Translations under genes and position numbers: made by a program | Source of the DNA: Diadema setosum | Lineage: Eukaryota > Echinodermata > Echinoidea > Diadematoida > Diadematidae | NCBI RefSeq assembly: GCF_964275005.1 | Contig: NC_092701.1 | Location: 30,433,106 to 30,497,105 of the forward strand | DNA length: 64,000 nucleotides | Direction: 5' to 3' | Part shown: piece by piece, positions 1-13,101 of the stretch | Layout: each line of letters begins with the position of its first letter | How positions within the stretch are numbered: position 1 is the stretch's first letter | Notes under the pieces: generated by a model | What the model was told of the DNA's origin: nothing | Databases searched by the model: none | Seen by the model: the letters and a program-made list of their open reading frames with translations, nothing else

Positions 1-730
1 GTTAGATTTGGTCACGTTAGCTTTGGTCTCTTATATATGAGATAGGACAGTTCTCCAAGAGGAGGAAGTCATCCGATGATCGGGGAGGGGCGGCGCTCGC
101 TGCCCGAAATACGAGGGGCCAAAAGCTAAAAACAGAGGTCGAGTTGCACTCTCTCTACAAACTAAGTAGACCATGCTTATTTTCAAGTTTTTATTGTAAC
201 AAACAATATTCCACTGGTCTACCTCAAAAAAATTGTTGCGAAAGCCTCCAAATCCAAGATGGCGTCCAAGATGGCCGCCATATTTACTGAATTTGTTATT
301 TAAATGATAGAATTCGATAGAAACATCAGATTTCAACAAATGTGAAGTCATATGAAAGAGAATAAAATTTTCTACAAGTTGATACCATTTTTGTGGGTTA
401 TTGTGATAACTGGATTGAGATTTTAAGGAAAAAAACACTCATTTTTTGATATTTTTCTGAAAAAAGGAAAATCATGAAAATGCTTGATTCAGTATAAATC
501 AAAGAAAGACTGAAGGATTATCTTGAAACGTTTTAAGAATTTTGTTTGACATATAATTAATATTTGGAGAAAATGAGGGGTCAGTGCCATTTTTGGTTCA
601 GGAGTTATAATGTCTCAAACTTGAAAACTCACTACGTAGAAATGGCCACTTTAGTTGTGACCAAGACCTTGTTGGTCGTAAAAAAGTCTGCGCGCGCCAA
701 GACTACTACACGCACCACTGGCACTGGCGC

Positions 731-1297
731 TTAAAGGGAAGATAAACCCCAAGAACAATGTGGATTGAGTGAAAGCAGCAACATTAGTAGAACACATCAG
801 TAAAAGTTTGAAGAAAATCGGACAACGCGATGCAAAAGTTATGAATTTTTAAAGTTTTGGTGTTGGAACCGCTGGATGAGGAGACTACTAGAGGTTATGA
901 CGTATGAGTGGACTACAATATCAAGAAAATATAAAGAAAATACTACAAAAATCCATTTTTCATGAAAATTACAAATTCCATCAACTTGATATTGACATAT
1001 GTTAAGGGTAGCAATTATTCCCCCTGCTTTCTGAAAGCAGTCGGTCCACTGCTCTTTCATAATTCCAGAAAAGTGAATTTTTGTTGAATATCCTTTATAT
1101 TTTCTTTGTATTGTTGTCCACTCATACGTCATATCCTCTAGTAGTCTCCTCGTCCAGCGGTTCCAACACCAAAACTTTAAAAATTCATAACTTTTGCATC
1201 GATTGTCCGATTTTTCTCAAACTTTCACTGATGTGTTCTACTAATGTTGCTGCTTTCACTCAATCCACATTGCTCTTTGGGTTTACCTTCCCTTTAA
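731..1297. mobile_element. Palindromic MITE, family 1 (copy 1)
   Basis: Long inverted arms start TTAAAGGGAAGATAAACCCC and end in the complement (GGGTTTACCTTCCCTTTAA). Shared subterminal words with the other copies are GCAACATTAGTAGAACACAT and the block at 830-860 (AAAAGTTATGAATTTTTAAA). TTAA at both ends fits a TTAA target, as in piggyBac-type elements. Confidence 0.85.
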
Positions 1298-1863
1298 GTG
1301 GTGCGTGTACTAGTCTTGATGAATGCAGACCTTTCTGTGACAAACAAGGGTTTGTGCCTGCAAACTAACTTTTCATACCAAGTGGTGGCTCAGATGATAC
1401 TGATCGCTATTGTTTCAAAGTAGATTGTTCTGAAGTAGATGAGATGAAGCCAAAAAAAAAAATTCAAATAGAGGTAGTAGCTTGAAACTTGGCACCAACC
1501 TTGTTATAGATAGTTTAAGACAGAATTTAGATCAACCGCTCAAAAAAAAAAAAAACAACAAAAACAATCAAGATGACAGCCATCAAAGCTGACATAGTGT
1601 ATTGCGCCAAATTAAATGTATTATTTCGTTTTTGATACAAATTTGTCTGTTGTGCTATCTTAAACCGTCTTAAGTTTTTATGGACACATTTTTTAAACCA
1701 GTGATATTCTACTCTCCGAAAAAAAAAAACAAAAACAAATCTAGTGGAAGTTTTTACTTTTGATGTGAGGAGTGAAAAACAGAAAACGGTGAATTTAGAG
1801 TGAAATTGGAGTGACTTTTGAGTGAAAATGTTCATTTTCACTCATTTTAGAGTGACCTTAGGG

Positions 1864-2017
1864 AGAGCTCCACACTAACTTTTATTTTTGGTGGCCCAAA
1901 GGCAAATATCCCACCTTTTTTGGTGGCCCGATCAGGCCACCAAATTCTTCATTTCTGATATTTTGGTGGGTTTTTTGTGGCCCCGGGCCACCGGACCACC
2001 GTTAGTGTCGAGCCCTG
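1864..2017. mobile_element. hAT-like MITE (copy 1) with 8-bp target duplication
   Basis: The ends are AGAGCTCCACACTAAC and the complement of CAGGGCTCGACACTAACG. It is flanked by CCTTAGGG at 1856-1863 and 2018-2025, the 8-bp duplication typical of hAT elements. It interrupts a palindrome of AGTGA-rich sequence. Confidence 0.85.
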
Positions 2018-2025
2018 CCTTAGGG

Positions 2026-3420
2026 ATCACTCGTCACTCTTCGAGTGATCCCCGAGGTCACTCTAAAATGAATGAAAATGAACATTTTCACTCTCGAGTG
2101 ATCCTGATATCTAATATAGGAAAGCATCTACCAATGGCAGAAGTTCAGATCAATTGTGACACTATAACCCACATGAAATCAGCCTAAAAACAATGTAAGA
2201 AAAATCTGATAACGGAAAATACAGTTTCAGCATGCTTATTTGTAAATGTGAATATACAGCACGAATAATCAATTTGGACAATTTCATTCGAACAATATAC
2301 TGAAAAGTAATTTCGCACAACACATTTAAGAGCAAAGTTGAGAAATTGCCGCCATGTTGGATTTTTTTTTTTTTTTTTTGGGGGGGAGGTTCGGATCAGA
2401 AGGGCTTTCAAGGACATCTACGGATCAGACATTATTACACATATACCATCATCATTCACGTTTCTACAACAGCAGAGTAACATACAAGTAAAAAAGCATA
2501 TCTTTGATACAGAAGCATTTCTTTTTTATTAAAGATTGGGCCTTACCCAAACACTGGAATGAGCTCCACCCCCCACCCCCCCCAAAAAAAACCCTCAATA
2601 TGGTTTACACTAGTACAATATCGTTCGGATGGATCGGAAACATGTAATAGACAGCAATATAAGAAGATAAAAAAAAATACCAAATTATAAGTTATAAGTT
2701 GAGATAACTTTGACGCAACACACTAATTATTGGGAGAGATATCACATTCGATTTATATGTGCAGGTTAGTTGTATTACAAAGCATTTACCATGTAAAAAA
2801 AAATATAATAAAGCCTAAAACATACGGAGATATCACCATTTCTTTTCAAGAAACCATAACCATGGTAACTGTTGACATAAAAAACATTCTTATCAGATCT
2901 ATTTAGTATATCTAACAATATCTAGCATTAATTATACTGATTTAAGTTTGTACATTAATCCCTAACTCACAGTTTAGAACTAGTTTGAGGAATTAAGTAA
3001 AGCTGGGTTTTTGTTTTACGTGCACTAATGGTAAATAATGCCTTGAACGACAACCTCGATTAATTACCGTCATCTTGAATTTTGTGTGGATACTATTTTT
3101 ATCGCTAAATATTACACATTGGCAAAATTTGTGCCAAATCTTAAACTCCTATCTCTTTTTGGAAAATACTTTCTGTTCAATCTTATCTGCCTCAGAACAA
3201 TCTACTATGATGAAATGCTACAGTATAATAGCGACCAGCGTCACCTACCACTTGGCATGAAAAGTTCGTTTGCAGTTACTTGCAAGTCACTAGACCATTA
3301 CAGTATTACATGTGACCATGTAAACACATTGTAAGCAAAATTTATAATGCATAAATATATATTTTTTTTCAAGTTTTAGATGTTAACTTGTCAACAGTGT
3401 ATGATATTGCCTGTAATTCC
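2026..3420. other. Centre of the 0-5 kb inverted repeat; no gene seen
   Basis: AT-rich unique-looking DNA with a T/G homopolymer junction near 2360-2390. No open frame with recognisable content. Confidence 0.5.
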
Positions 3421-5164
3421 AGAAATATGAATTATGTCTCAATCTCAGTAAATCTCAATCTCAATCGCAGGTTTCAAAATAATTCTTCAGTTCTTCTTTG
3501 ATAAATACTAAATCATGCATTTTTACATTTCTTCCTTTTTTCAAAACAATATAAAATATGGATCCCCCCCAAAAAAGAGAAGCAGTGTTACTCTCCTTCA
3601 TATGACATCAAATTTGTTGCAATCCAATGTCTCTATCAAATTTTATGTTTGAAATGTTAATTTCAATAAAATGGCGGCCCTGTTGGACCGCATCTGTACT
3701 TTGCAACAAATCTACTGAGGTGTACTTACGGAACATTGCTTAATATGCTTGGTCTTGTTTATAGAGAGAGTGGAACTCGAAAAGTAAGCATGATCTTGGA
3801 TTTGACCCTCTGTGACGTCTTTGGGAACAGATGCGTATAAATAACATATTATGTAAAATGGGATTTCAAGTTTGAGACATAACTCCTGAACCAAATACAA
3901 TACTGACCTCTAATTTTCTCCAAATATTGATTATATGGGAAAGATGTTAATTTCTGCATGGTTTTCATAAAAATTTTTAGTTTTATTTTTTTTGTAACTT
4001 TTTAGAGAAATATTCATGGTGCATTCTGAAAGATGTCTCCATAAAAACCTAGGATGGTTTGAAATGGCATTAAAATGTTCAGAATATATAAAAACCATAC
4101 GAATAGACAGCAAAACAGACAAAATTGTATCAAAATCGAAATGATACATTTACTTTGGCGCAATACACTATGTCAGCTTTGATGGCCTGCAATCTTGAAT
4201 TTTTTTGAGTGATTGATCCAAATTTTGTTTTAAACTTTCTATAGCAAGGTTGTTTCAAGCTTCTACCTCTATTTGAAAGATATTTTTTGCTTCATCTCAT
4301 CTGCTTCAGAACAATCTACTTTGAAATAATAGCAATCAGCGTCACCTGAGCTACCACTTGGTATGAAAAGTTAGTTTGCAGGCACAAACCCTTGTTTGTC
4401 AAAGAAAAAGTCTGCGTTTGTCAAGACTACTACACGCACCACTGGCACTGCTTACAAGCGCTAGTGGCAGTGGTGCGTGTAGTAGTCTAGGCGCGCGCAG
4501 GCTGTTTTTACGACCAACAAGGTCTTGTCACAACTAAAGTGGCCATTTTTACATAGTGAGTTTTCAAGTTTGAGACATTACTCCTGAACCGAAAACGGTA
4601 CTTACCCCTAATTTTCTTCAAATATCAATTATATGTCAAACAAAATTCTTGAAACGTTTCAAGGTAACCCTTCAGTCTTTCTTTGATTTATGCTGAATCA
4701 AGCATTTTCATGATTTTCCTTTTTTTTTCAGAAAAATATCAAAAAATGAGTGTTTTTTCCTTAAAATCTCAATCCAATTATCACAATAACCCACAGAAAT
4801 GGTATCAACTTGTAGAAAATTTTATTCTTTTTTACATGACATCAAATTTGTTGAAATCTGATTTTTCAATCAAATTCCATCTTTACATAAGAAATTAATT
4901 TCGATACAGATTTTTTTTTTTTTATCCTATGTCTCAGAAGAATGATACAAGAAACATTTTTAAAAAGAAATTAGCTTAATTGGAGCATAAATAAGTGATT
5001 TAGAGCCCAAAACTGATTTTATGCATAAATTACAATAATTAATTGATATAAAATATAAGAAAAATTTTTCGGAGAAAGCAACCATACATTTTGATAGAAT
5101 ACGTCGCGGGCGTCGCGTGTGCTGATTTTCGGCGCGATCGCGCGTTCCATAGGCGAGATCTGAA

Positions 5165-5231
5165 GGGGGGGGGGGGGGGGGGCGGAATCCGTCGCGTGTG
5201 CTGATTTTGAACTGAAGGGGAGGGGGCGAAA

Positions 5232-5262
<31 letters not shown>
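5165..5262. repeat. Paired G-run and C-run
   Basis: A run of 18 G (5165-5182) and one of about 27 C (5236-5262) flank repeated CGTCGCGTGTGCTGATTTT words. Part of a degenerate repeat at about 5020-5340. The C-run length is prone to sequencing error. Confidence 0.8.
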
Positions 5263-5343
5263 AGATATACGCCGGCTAGCCCAGCCTGATTAGCGACTTT
5301 TGGGGGTTTGGCCCTCCGGTTAAGAAGATCGAAACGGAGTTGG

Positions 5344-7174
5344 TACCCATTCAACCGTTCAAGGTATCGTAATCAGAACTCTCAAATCACAGGAACAAAG
5401 ATTTGTTCGGATTTTTTCAGTGATTGCCTTTATTTGCCCAAATCGTGACGTTTGAGACTGATATGTCCTTTTTATCGTCCTGGCTGGGTGCGTTTTGTTT
5501 TTGCGTGTGTAGGCAACCTACTTGTGTTGGCTGTAGAATGTAGGATAGTTGCTGCTGCATGCTGTCACTACGTACGTAGCTGTGCATGGTGTAGTGCAAT
5601 GCCCACATAAATTTTAATGGGTTTCATGTGGGGCGATTTGCTCTGGCAAATTCCAGCAACCTTTCCACTCAATACCCTCTCATAAGTGCGATGACCACTG
5701 CCGTATAATTAAATACAGTCGTACTTTCAGACTGTATTTAATTCATCGTCTTTCGTACCTACCATTCGATCGATCTGAAAAGTGGGCTGGCTGGGTTGGG
5801 GACGTCTAACGTTAGATCTAGCACTCATAGCAGTAGCACTACTGCAGCTAGCCAGCTGGCGACACGACAACAATGCGAGCGCGTCGGATCGAAGATGTAA
5901 ACAATGAATAGGGGTCCTAGACCTGAACGTTACACTCTACTTATAGAATGTAAACATGAGTAGAATCTCCTAACCTACGCACCTAGAGAAGTTGGGACAG
6001 AAAGAGCCTGAAGACATAAGGTGTGGGCATGATTCCAGTGAAAAAAACGTCTTTGGTTATGCGTGTAGTAGAGAGTCGAGATCAGTAGATGAGATGAGGT
6101 AAGAATCTCTCTCACACCTCCCTGGTCCCTGTCCTACTACAGCGGGTACAGGTCTACACTACTCTCTGCTGTCGTGAGATTGTCACTGACTTAATTAATT
6201 CTCTAATTTTACTATTTACATTATGGACTGGGCTAATGAGTGTAATCTTGGTTGAAGTAGAGAGGTATAACTTAGAAGTTCCACTCTGAAGTGTTAAATA
6301 TAAAGATCTAGTCTATAATTTTAATAGACTTTATAGAGTTTCTACTATCTCGTCTATAGATCTATGTAGTTGACCGCACCAGCGACCCCAACACGTAGGT
6401 ATGGTTGGACCTACTACTTATCGACCGCCTAATGTTTATTTGTTTGATAAGAATATTTAACACTGAAATTCACGTAAAAATCTTGACCTATGTGATTGAG
6501 AAAATCCAGCACTATCAAATGCCGTTGTTCCCTTTTTGATTCGAAGTTTCAGTGCAAATATATCGGCGTCGAACTTGCGTGGCCTCGTTTCAGCTCCCTG
6601 CGGAAAAGCTCCTTATTGAGATCGACCGCTGTTTTTGCATTGACAATGCACGCAAACCGAGTTGTATTGAACACCGTGTTGTACGAAGCTTTTTAGAAAC
6701 TTCCATAGACATTACATTTCGATTCGGTGAAAATATTCATTCGAAATTTGTCCTTGATTAAAACCAGTAATGAACAGTGAATTTTCGCGTTTTCCCACAC
6801 CATCCTCAATGGTCAAAGCCAATCCATTTTTATGTGCTCTGCGCGCAGTGAAGCGCTCTGTGCGCCAATGTATATGCGGTCGGTTTCAAGAAGGGTGGTC
6901 GATATGTAATAGGGCTACCATACTAGTGCCCTGCGCCGGGGTTACTACTAACTAGGCTCCACTTTAACAAGGTGCATCTTGTACTGGTAAAGCGATACTC
7001 GTATTGCTGGGCATAGACATCCAGGGATGCTACTCGGTAAAAGTGTGAAGTGGTAATTGTATAAAAATGGAAATCTAGGCGCCCTGTGTGATGGAAGTGG
7101 TTGTTCAATGTACCCTAAGGTCCGTAGTAAAGCAGGATAAATTCACTTTGCAGAGATTGTAGTGTAAACTCTTA
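5344..7174. other. Unassigned region; no supported gene
   Basis: Relatively GC-richer around 5750-5900. Short frames at 6496-6761 (with FQLPAEKLLIEIDRCFCI) resemble nothing I know and have no splice signals that join. An upstream untranslated exon or promoter of AFMID could lie here or further right, but none is evident. Confidence 0.35.
5707..5743. other. Perfect 14-bp hairpin, 9-nt loop
   Basis: AATTAAATACAGTC pairs with GACTGTATTTAATT. No context assigns a role. Confidence 0.7.
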
Positions 7175-7680
7175 AAAGGGTATTCCAGTGTAGTTGAAAG
7201 TTAGTCTGAAAACAAAGAGTAAAATCTCAGAGCTCACAGCAATGACAATTTGATCAAAATCGGATGAAAAGTAAGTTATCACATTCTTAAGTTTCACTAA
7301 ATTTTCATGGAACAGTTAAGTGCAGTATGATTATGCAAATAGTGAAATGATAATGTCACCCTTTCACAAAATTATTTCCATAGTTTCTACATAAAATTAT
7401 GTAATTCCCGGTTTTCATTCAAATATGCAATGATACCCCAGTATCAAATCTTATTATGTAGACCTCTATGGTATTTTTTCTAACCAGGATCTAAGTTATT
7501 CAACCAGGAATAACATGTTAAATTACATTTTAGTAGTGGAAACATGATATTGATTATTGGTTTATTTTGTTTTCATTGGTTAGATGATCACTTGAAAATT
7601 ATGATGTGATGACATCATCACCTCACTCATTTGCATATTCATTTCAGGGGTACGAGAACTGTCCTGCAAAAATAAGCAAT
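7175..7680. repeat. Partial copy of a family-5 repeat
   Basis: It shares GATCAAAATCGGAT-like and GATGACATCATCACCTC words with 37419-38137. It ends where the family-2 MITE begins. Confidence 0.45.
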
Positions 7681-8045
7681 TTAAAGGGGAAGGCTAGTAA
7701 CTGATCAGTGGGAATCAGTGGAAATGCTGGAAGATGATTGTTCCAATCCTTATGGGATTCATTCAAGAGTTCATTGTATATCTATTGTTGTGTGAAAATG
7801 ATTTGCTTCAGAATGGTCTCATATTCAAGTAATGTGCAGTTTAATGCTTCCAGGTTAGCGTCCCTGGTCAGTGACGGTGCATTAATCTGCACATTACTTG
7901 AATATGAGACCGTTTTGAAGCAAATCATTTTCACACAACAATAGATATACAATGAACTCTTGAATGAATCCCATAAGGATTGGAACAATCATCTCCCAGC
8001 ATTTCCATTGATTCCCACTGATCAGTTACTAGCCTTCCCCTTTAA
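7681..8045. mobile_element. Palindromic MITE, family 2 (copy 1)
   Basis: TIRs are TTAAAGGGGAAGGCTAGTAA and the complement, with arms near-complementary over most of the 365 bp. This is why similar 68-codon frames appear on both strands; they are not genes. Confidence 0.87.
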
Positions 8046-8547
8046 CTTTACAATTTCTTAAGTGTTCTTCCCTAATTTTTATTGTTTGGATCAAATTTTT
8101 ACTGTTGTACCAGTTAGATTTCACATTCTTGTCTGAATTGGAATTTCTCTTTAAAGTAAAGACTTTACTATTTCCCCCCCCCCCCCCCTCGAATTTGCCA
8201 TGGCACTTTTTTGCACCTTTTTCACTATGAGCAATCTTGGATTTGCCAATATTATGTCTTTTAAACAAAGGGGTACGCAACTACATCAAGGTTACAGTTT
8301 CTCGAGTGTGTCAGATCAGGACTGTACAATCTGTAAATATCTAGTCCGGTGTGACAAGGCAAGTTATTTGATTTTAATGTTATTAACATAGTTAACATAT
8401 TGTCTGTTGCATACTAAATTTCAATCCAAAGACTTTACATCTACATTGGTTGTAATCTTTCCCTGGCCTTGTGGAAATGGTCAAATCTGCCACTGACACT
8501 GCTGTTCTTCAAGTGCTGCTGTCACACACTGAATTTCTCTGGTCAAG

Positions 8548-8622
8548 ATGCCTTTTGGTGGTCCGATTGCTGGAGAGCAGCTAGCCACACCTGGACCCAA
8601 TGCGGCAGACTGCGTGAAGGAG
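8548..8622 (+). CDS. AFMID: AFMID exon 1 (start codon)
   Basis: It encodes 25 residues beginning MPFGGPIAGEQ, ends in phase 0 and has donor gtagat. An in-frame TGA just upstream supports this ATG. It is assigned because it joins exon 2 in frame and is the nearest open segment, not by family similarity. An untranslated exon further upstream is possible. Confidence 0.65.
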
Positions 8623-8858
8623 GTAGATAATTAACTGATTTTGACTCCATGGTTCTTTATTATGCCCCACACTTGTGAACTTACCGGTAGCTTCATTTAT
8701 GGTAACCAGCACAATTACAGTATGATGTGTCTACAAACCTAACATTTTTTTTTGTAAAGTTCAGGTGCATCCAGCATGTGCAAAGCATGAAGTATAATAT
8801 GCCAGTGGTGGACTGTACCAGACCGGCAGAGGAGGAGGAGGACGAGGAGGATGAAGAA

Positions 8859-8893
<35 letters not shown>

Positions 8894-11800
8894 ACAAGAA
8901 AAAGAAGAAGAAGAGGAGCCTGAGCCTTCTTCTCCCATAATGTGCATTATGTTCAAAATGCAGAAAATGCAGAAAAAGGCCCTTAGATGAGACAAGTGTG
9001 TACATGTTTGTGTATTTTACAATGTAGTGGCAATGGTAGGCCCTATATCCTGTAGGTCTGCTGCTTTGTGTGTGTCTCATTTCCAGGTAAAGTCATGACT
9101 ACAATAATATGTTGTGATGGACTCAAATTATTTTTCATTGATTCCATATTCCAAGAGGGGAAGTTACTGAATATTTAATGTGTATTGAGTCAACAGTGGG
9201 AAACTTGTGAGATGATGCCATTACACATGTATTGTATCTCTTTAAATAATAGTTTTCTATGTTGTTGCTACTTATTGTATTGATCATTGTTTTGTGAGAA
9301 CATTGTGAAACTCTAAACTCCTATGAATTTCTGTTATAAGGTCCAATTTTGATGAAACGTATACCAGTACCTTTCTATTTGGAAAATTTTCTCTCTATAT
9401 GAAATGCAAGTACATATTGCAGAAACTGTTGTTGAATTTATACACAAACTCAGTTGAATCGTGCTCCCAATCAAATTGGTAATGAAACCAGGGCCAGGCA
9501 TATATGCATTTCATTTTATATCACAACACTGTATGGCCCGTGATGTGTTTGTTCAGTCCATGCTTATAATATTGTCATCCTTGATACATCCTGCATAACC
9601 TGTATGAAATCTTGATGTTCCCAGGACCTTGATGTACAGTATTCCCCCAGCCAATGGTGCAGGCGTTTAGATCCACATGCAGTGCTTGTTGACTTCATTG
9701 AGTCGTCAGACAGAGGTAAGCAGTGTGCTATTGCGTTGTCTGTTGAGACATTGGGGTCTTGTAATATACTCACCTGTGTAGGGCTTGCAAAGACTAATTT
9801 TATGTGATTGCTCCAAATGCTGACTTGAATTGTATGGTGAATCCATTAGGTTTCATCAAGAAAATGATTGTACTATATGTCTCATGACCAGGACAGTGAC
9901 AAATGTTTTTATTTAGGCCTATATAGAGTGTTTTTATTTATATAGAGATTGTATTTGTATTGTATATACAAATGTCTTTATTTATAAAGAGAGTATTTAT
10001 AATTTATACAAATGTCTTTATTTATATAGAGTATTGATATCTGTGTTGATGTTATGATGTAAAAAGGAATGTCCTTGATTTGTTGTCCCCGCCGAACGAG
10101 TTCGAGCAGGGGACTATGAAACGGGCTCCGTACGTGTGTGTGTCCGTGTGTCCGTGTGTCCGTCCGTGCGTCCGTGTGTCCGTCCGTGCGTCCGTCCGTG
10201 CGTCCGTGTGTGATCAAAATGTTCAAAATGCTACTCCTTCGCCATTTCTAACCCGATTTTGATTCTGTTTGCTTTATATGATAGCACTACATGGGAGCTT
10301 TGAAACTTCTATAAAGAATTTCAGTTGTGACCTTTGACCTTGACCTTTGACCTATATTGTACATTTTGCTTCAAAATGCTACTCCTTCGCCATTTCTAAC
10401 CCGATTTTGATTCCGTTTGCTTTATATGATGGCACTAGGTGAGGGCTTCAAAACTTCTACACAGAATTTTGACCTTTGACTTCTTTGACCTTTGACCTTG
10501 ATTTTTTGCCTATATTGTACATTGGCTACAAAATGCTACCCCTTCGCCATTTCTAACCCGATTTCGATTCCGTTTGCTTTATATGATGGCACTAGGTGAG
10601 GGCTTCAAAACTTCTACACAGAATTTTGACCTTTGACTTCTTTGACCTTTGACCTTGATTTTTGACCTAAATTGTACATTTTGCTACAAAATGCTACTCC
10701 TTCGCCATTTGTAACCCGATTTCAATTCCGTTTGCTTTAAGTGATGGCACTTGGTGAGGGCTTCAAAACTTCTACACAGAATTTTGACCTTTGACTTCTT
10801 TGACCTCTGACCTTGATTTTTGACCTGTATTGTACATTTTGCTATTAAATGCTACTCCTTCGCCATTTCTAACCCGATTTCGATTCCGTTTGCTTTATGT
10901 GATGGCACTAGGTGAGGGCTTCAAAACTTCTACACAGAATTTTGACCTTTGACTTCTTTGACCTTTGACCTTGATTTTTTACCTATATTGTACATTGGCT
11001 ACAAAATGCTACTCCTTCGCCATTTCTAACCCGATTTCGATTCCGTTTGCTTTATGTGATGGCACTAGGTGAGGGCTTCAAAACTTCTACATAGAATTTT
11101 GACCTTTGACTTCTTTGACCTTTGACCTTGATCTTTTTACCTATATTGTACATTTTGCTACTAAATGCTACTTCCGGCGGGGACATATATTACGCACCGC
11201 GTAATTTCTATTTTTCCTTGTTATTTTGTGTTTGTTGAACTGTTATATTTTGTCATTCTGTTGCAGGGCCCCCTAGGATAACAGTGTGTAAACCACTGAT
11301 GGGGCTACCCTGGGTAAAGAAAACTGAATAAATAGATAAATAAATAAATGTAATATGCAGTGAGATAAAGTGAGGACTTTCAAATTTTAATCAAAGCAAA
11401 AACTTGTACCCAAGAGATCAATTCTTTTCTGTCATTTTCCATTCTTTCATTGACAGCTTCCAAGGGAGGGTTGACATTCAGGCAGGGTCATTGTACAACC
11501 GGACACCCACGAGTCGTATGGCCCGTGAGTTCGACATTGAAAAAAAGATCCACGAGTCATACAGCCCATGAGTCTGACACTTGGCAAAAAAAGTCAAGAA
11601 GGGACACTGTCAGACTCGTGGGCCTTGTTTGCCTAGTTTCGGACTTATGGGCCTTATTTGCCTAGTGTCAAACTCATGGGCTGTATGTCTCATTGGCTGT
11701 ATGACTCATGGGTGACACACTTGTGATGTGCACCCGTTCAGACTTTCCCTTTGTGTAGAAATAACTTGTATTTTCCTTGTTCTCTTCTATTTGTCCAGAG

Positions 11801-13048
11801 TCAGAGAAATGTAGGTCGAGGGCAGAATTGCGCGCTGATCTGAACGTGAAATATGGATCAAACGACCGACAGAAATGTGATCTGTATTATCCAGGCAACC
11901 ATGAAAAAGGTAATGTTTTGTATTGTTGCTTCATGCATCTTTACTGTGTTTGCTGATTATTTTATAATTTTTTGTGTGTATGTGATAGTGTACAGTGCCT
12001 CATTTGTCATGACTGCCAATGGATTGTATTGCCCTGTAGGCCACTTGCTATATATACATGTATTTAGAAAGAAAGAGAGAATATTTAACTCTTTAATGCT
12101 CTCTGATCGGGCAGGGAATCTTAACACAGATTTTCCAAAGCTAGCTATTCTTAACATTATGAGTTGCTTTGAGACAAACATTTTGTGTAAATTGTACAGC
12201 CAAGAGCAGTCTTAAACACTTTCCATTTTAATACAAGCTGTTTTCACATTACCTTTGAAGTCCCAAATTTATGAAATACTACAGAGTATATTTCCATGCT
12301 TGTTGAACTGTTACAGATGATCCAGTATTGCTATTTCTCCACGGTGGCTATTGGCAAGAGGAATCAGTGAGGTGTGACATGTTTGTTCTTCTTGTACTCT
12401 GTTCTTTTCTTAATCCACCAGAGGGTACAATTGTTTCTACAAACAATTTATTCATGTAATGAGGTATACCAGAGGGTACAATTGTTTCTACAAACAATTT
12501 ATTCATGTAATGAGATATTGTATTCTATCTTTTGTCCAACCTACTTTGTCACTCTTTCCTAAACATTATATATGTCATCTTCTTCTGTGAAACCAAATTT
12601 CACCAAATGTGGTAGAACTTGTACTGTAGGGAAGGCTTTGCAGAGACATTACTAAAGTACATGTAGTCCCCAAAGAGGCCTATTTGGCAGAGTTGTCGCA
12701 TAGTAAGCAAATAATCAACGTTGGTGAAGGTGATGGGACAAACCATCACTTCCGAGGCGATCTGGATGTAGCTATCTTTCTGAAGCGCAGCTGAGGAAAG
12801 ATAGCGTACTCATTCAGATCGCCGAGGAAGTGATAGTTTGTCTCATTGCCTGAAACTAAAAGTTGATTATTTGCTTTATATTCCACATCTAGGGTCCTAG
12901 AAATTCCCATTTTATTCCACATCTGAAACTGTTTTAGCTGTCTTTAGGTATCCTTAGGGCTTAGGCTACGTGTGCGCGTAGATGACAAAACAATGAATTT
13001 GCTGCGTGTAGCGCGCGGCACCGAAGTGAAAGTGCGTTGCACACGTTT

Positions 13049-13101
<53 letters not shown>

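Larger units (their letters stand above)
300..4890. repeat. Large degenerate inverted repeat (fold-back), arms about 300-1860 and 3900-4890
   Basis: The left arm, read in reverse complement, matches the right arm. Examples are the block around gacattactcctgaacc (4572-4588) against 600-625, the AACAATCTACTTT block (4310-4322) against about 1420-1440, and the gtagtagtc hairpin near 4430-4492 against 690-730. A third degenerate partial copy lies at about 3420-3690. Short open frames here are shadows of the repeat. The left arm carries a MITE (731-1297) missing from the right arm. Confidence 0.7.
10083..11210 (+). mobile_element. Tandem-repeat element with subterminal inverted repeats (GTCCCCGCC family, copy A), AFMID intron 2
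   Basis: The left end is TTGTCCCCGCCGAACGAG, then a hairpin-like TCGAGCAGGGGAC and a (TCCG/TG)n tract. About six units of 157 bp follow, starting CTACTCCTTCGCCATTTC. The right end holds the inverted CCGGCGGGGACA, a small palindrome TTACGCACCGCGTAA and TTTCTA. A central minisatellite, subterminal inverted repeats and a 3' hairpin fit the layout of non-autonomous Helentron-like elements; that class is my inference. Units contain AGGTCAAAGGTCA-type direct repeats. Confidence 0.82.

Noticed and set aside
31-438. 135-codon minus-strand frame with a similar frame at 4683-4898
   Set aside because: The similarity is explained by the 0-5 kb inverted repeat; no domain and no splice context.
7738-7988. 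Near-identical 68-codon frames on both strands, recurring at 49235-49485
   Set aside because: They read the two arms of family-2 palindromic MITEs; symmetry, not coding, explains them.
8727-8995. Open frames rich in Glu or Ser/Phe on both strands
   Set aside because: They arise from the GAA/GAG microsatellite in AFMID intron 1.
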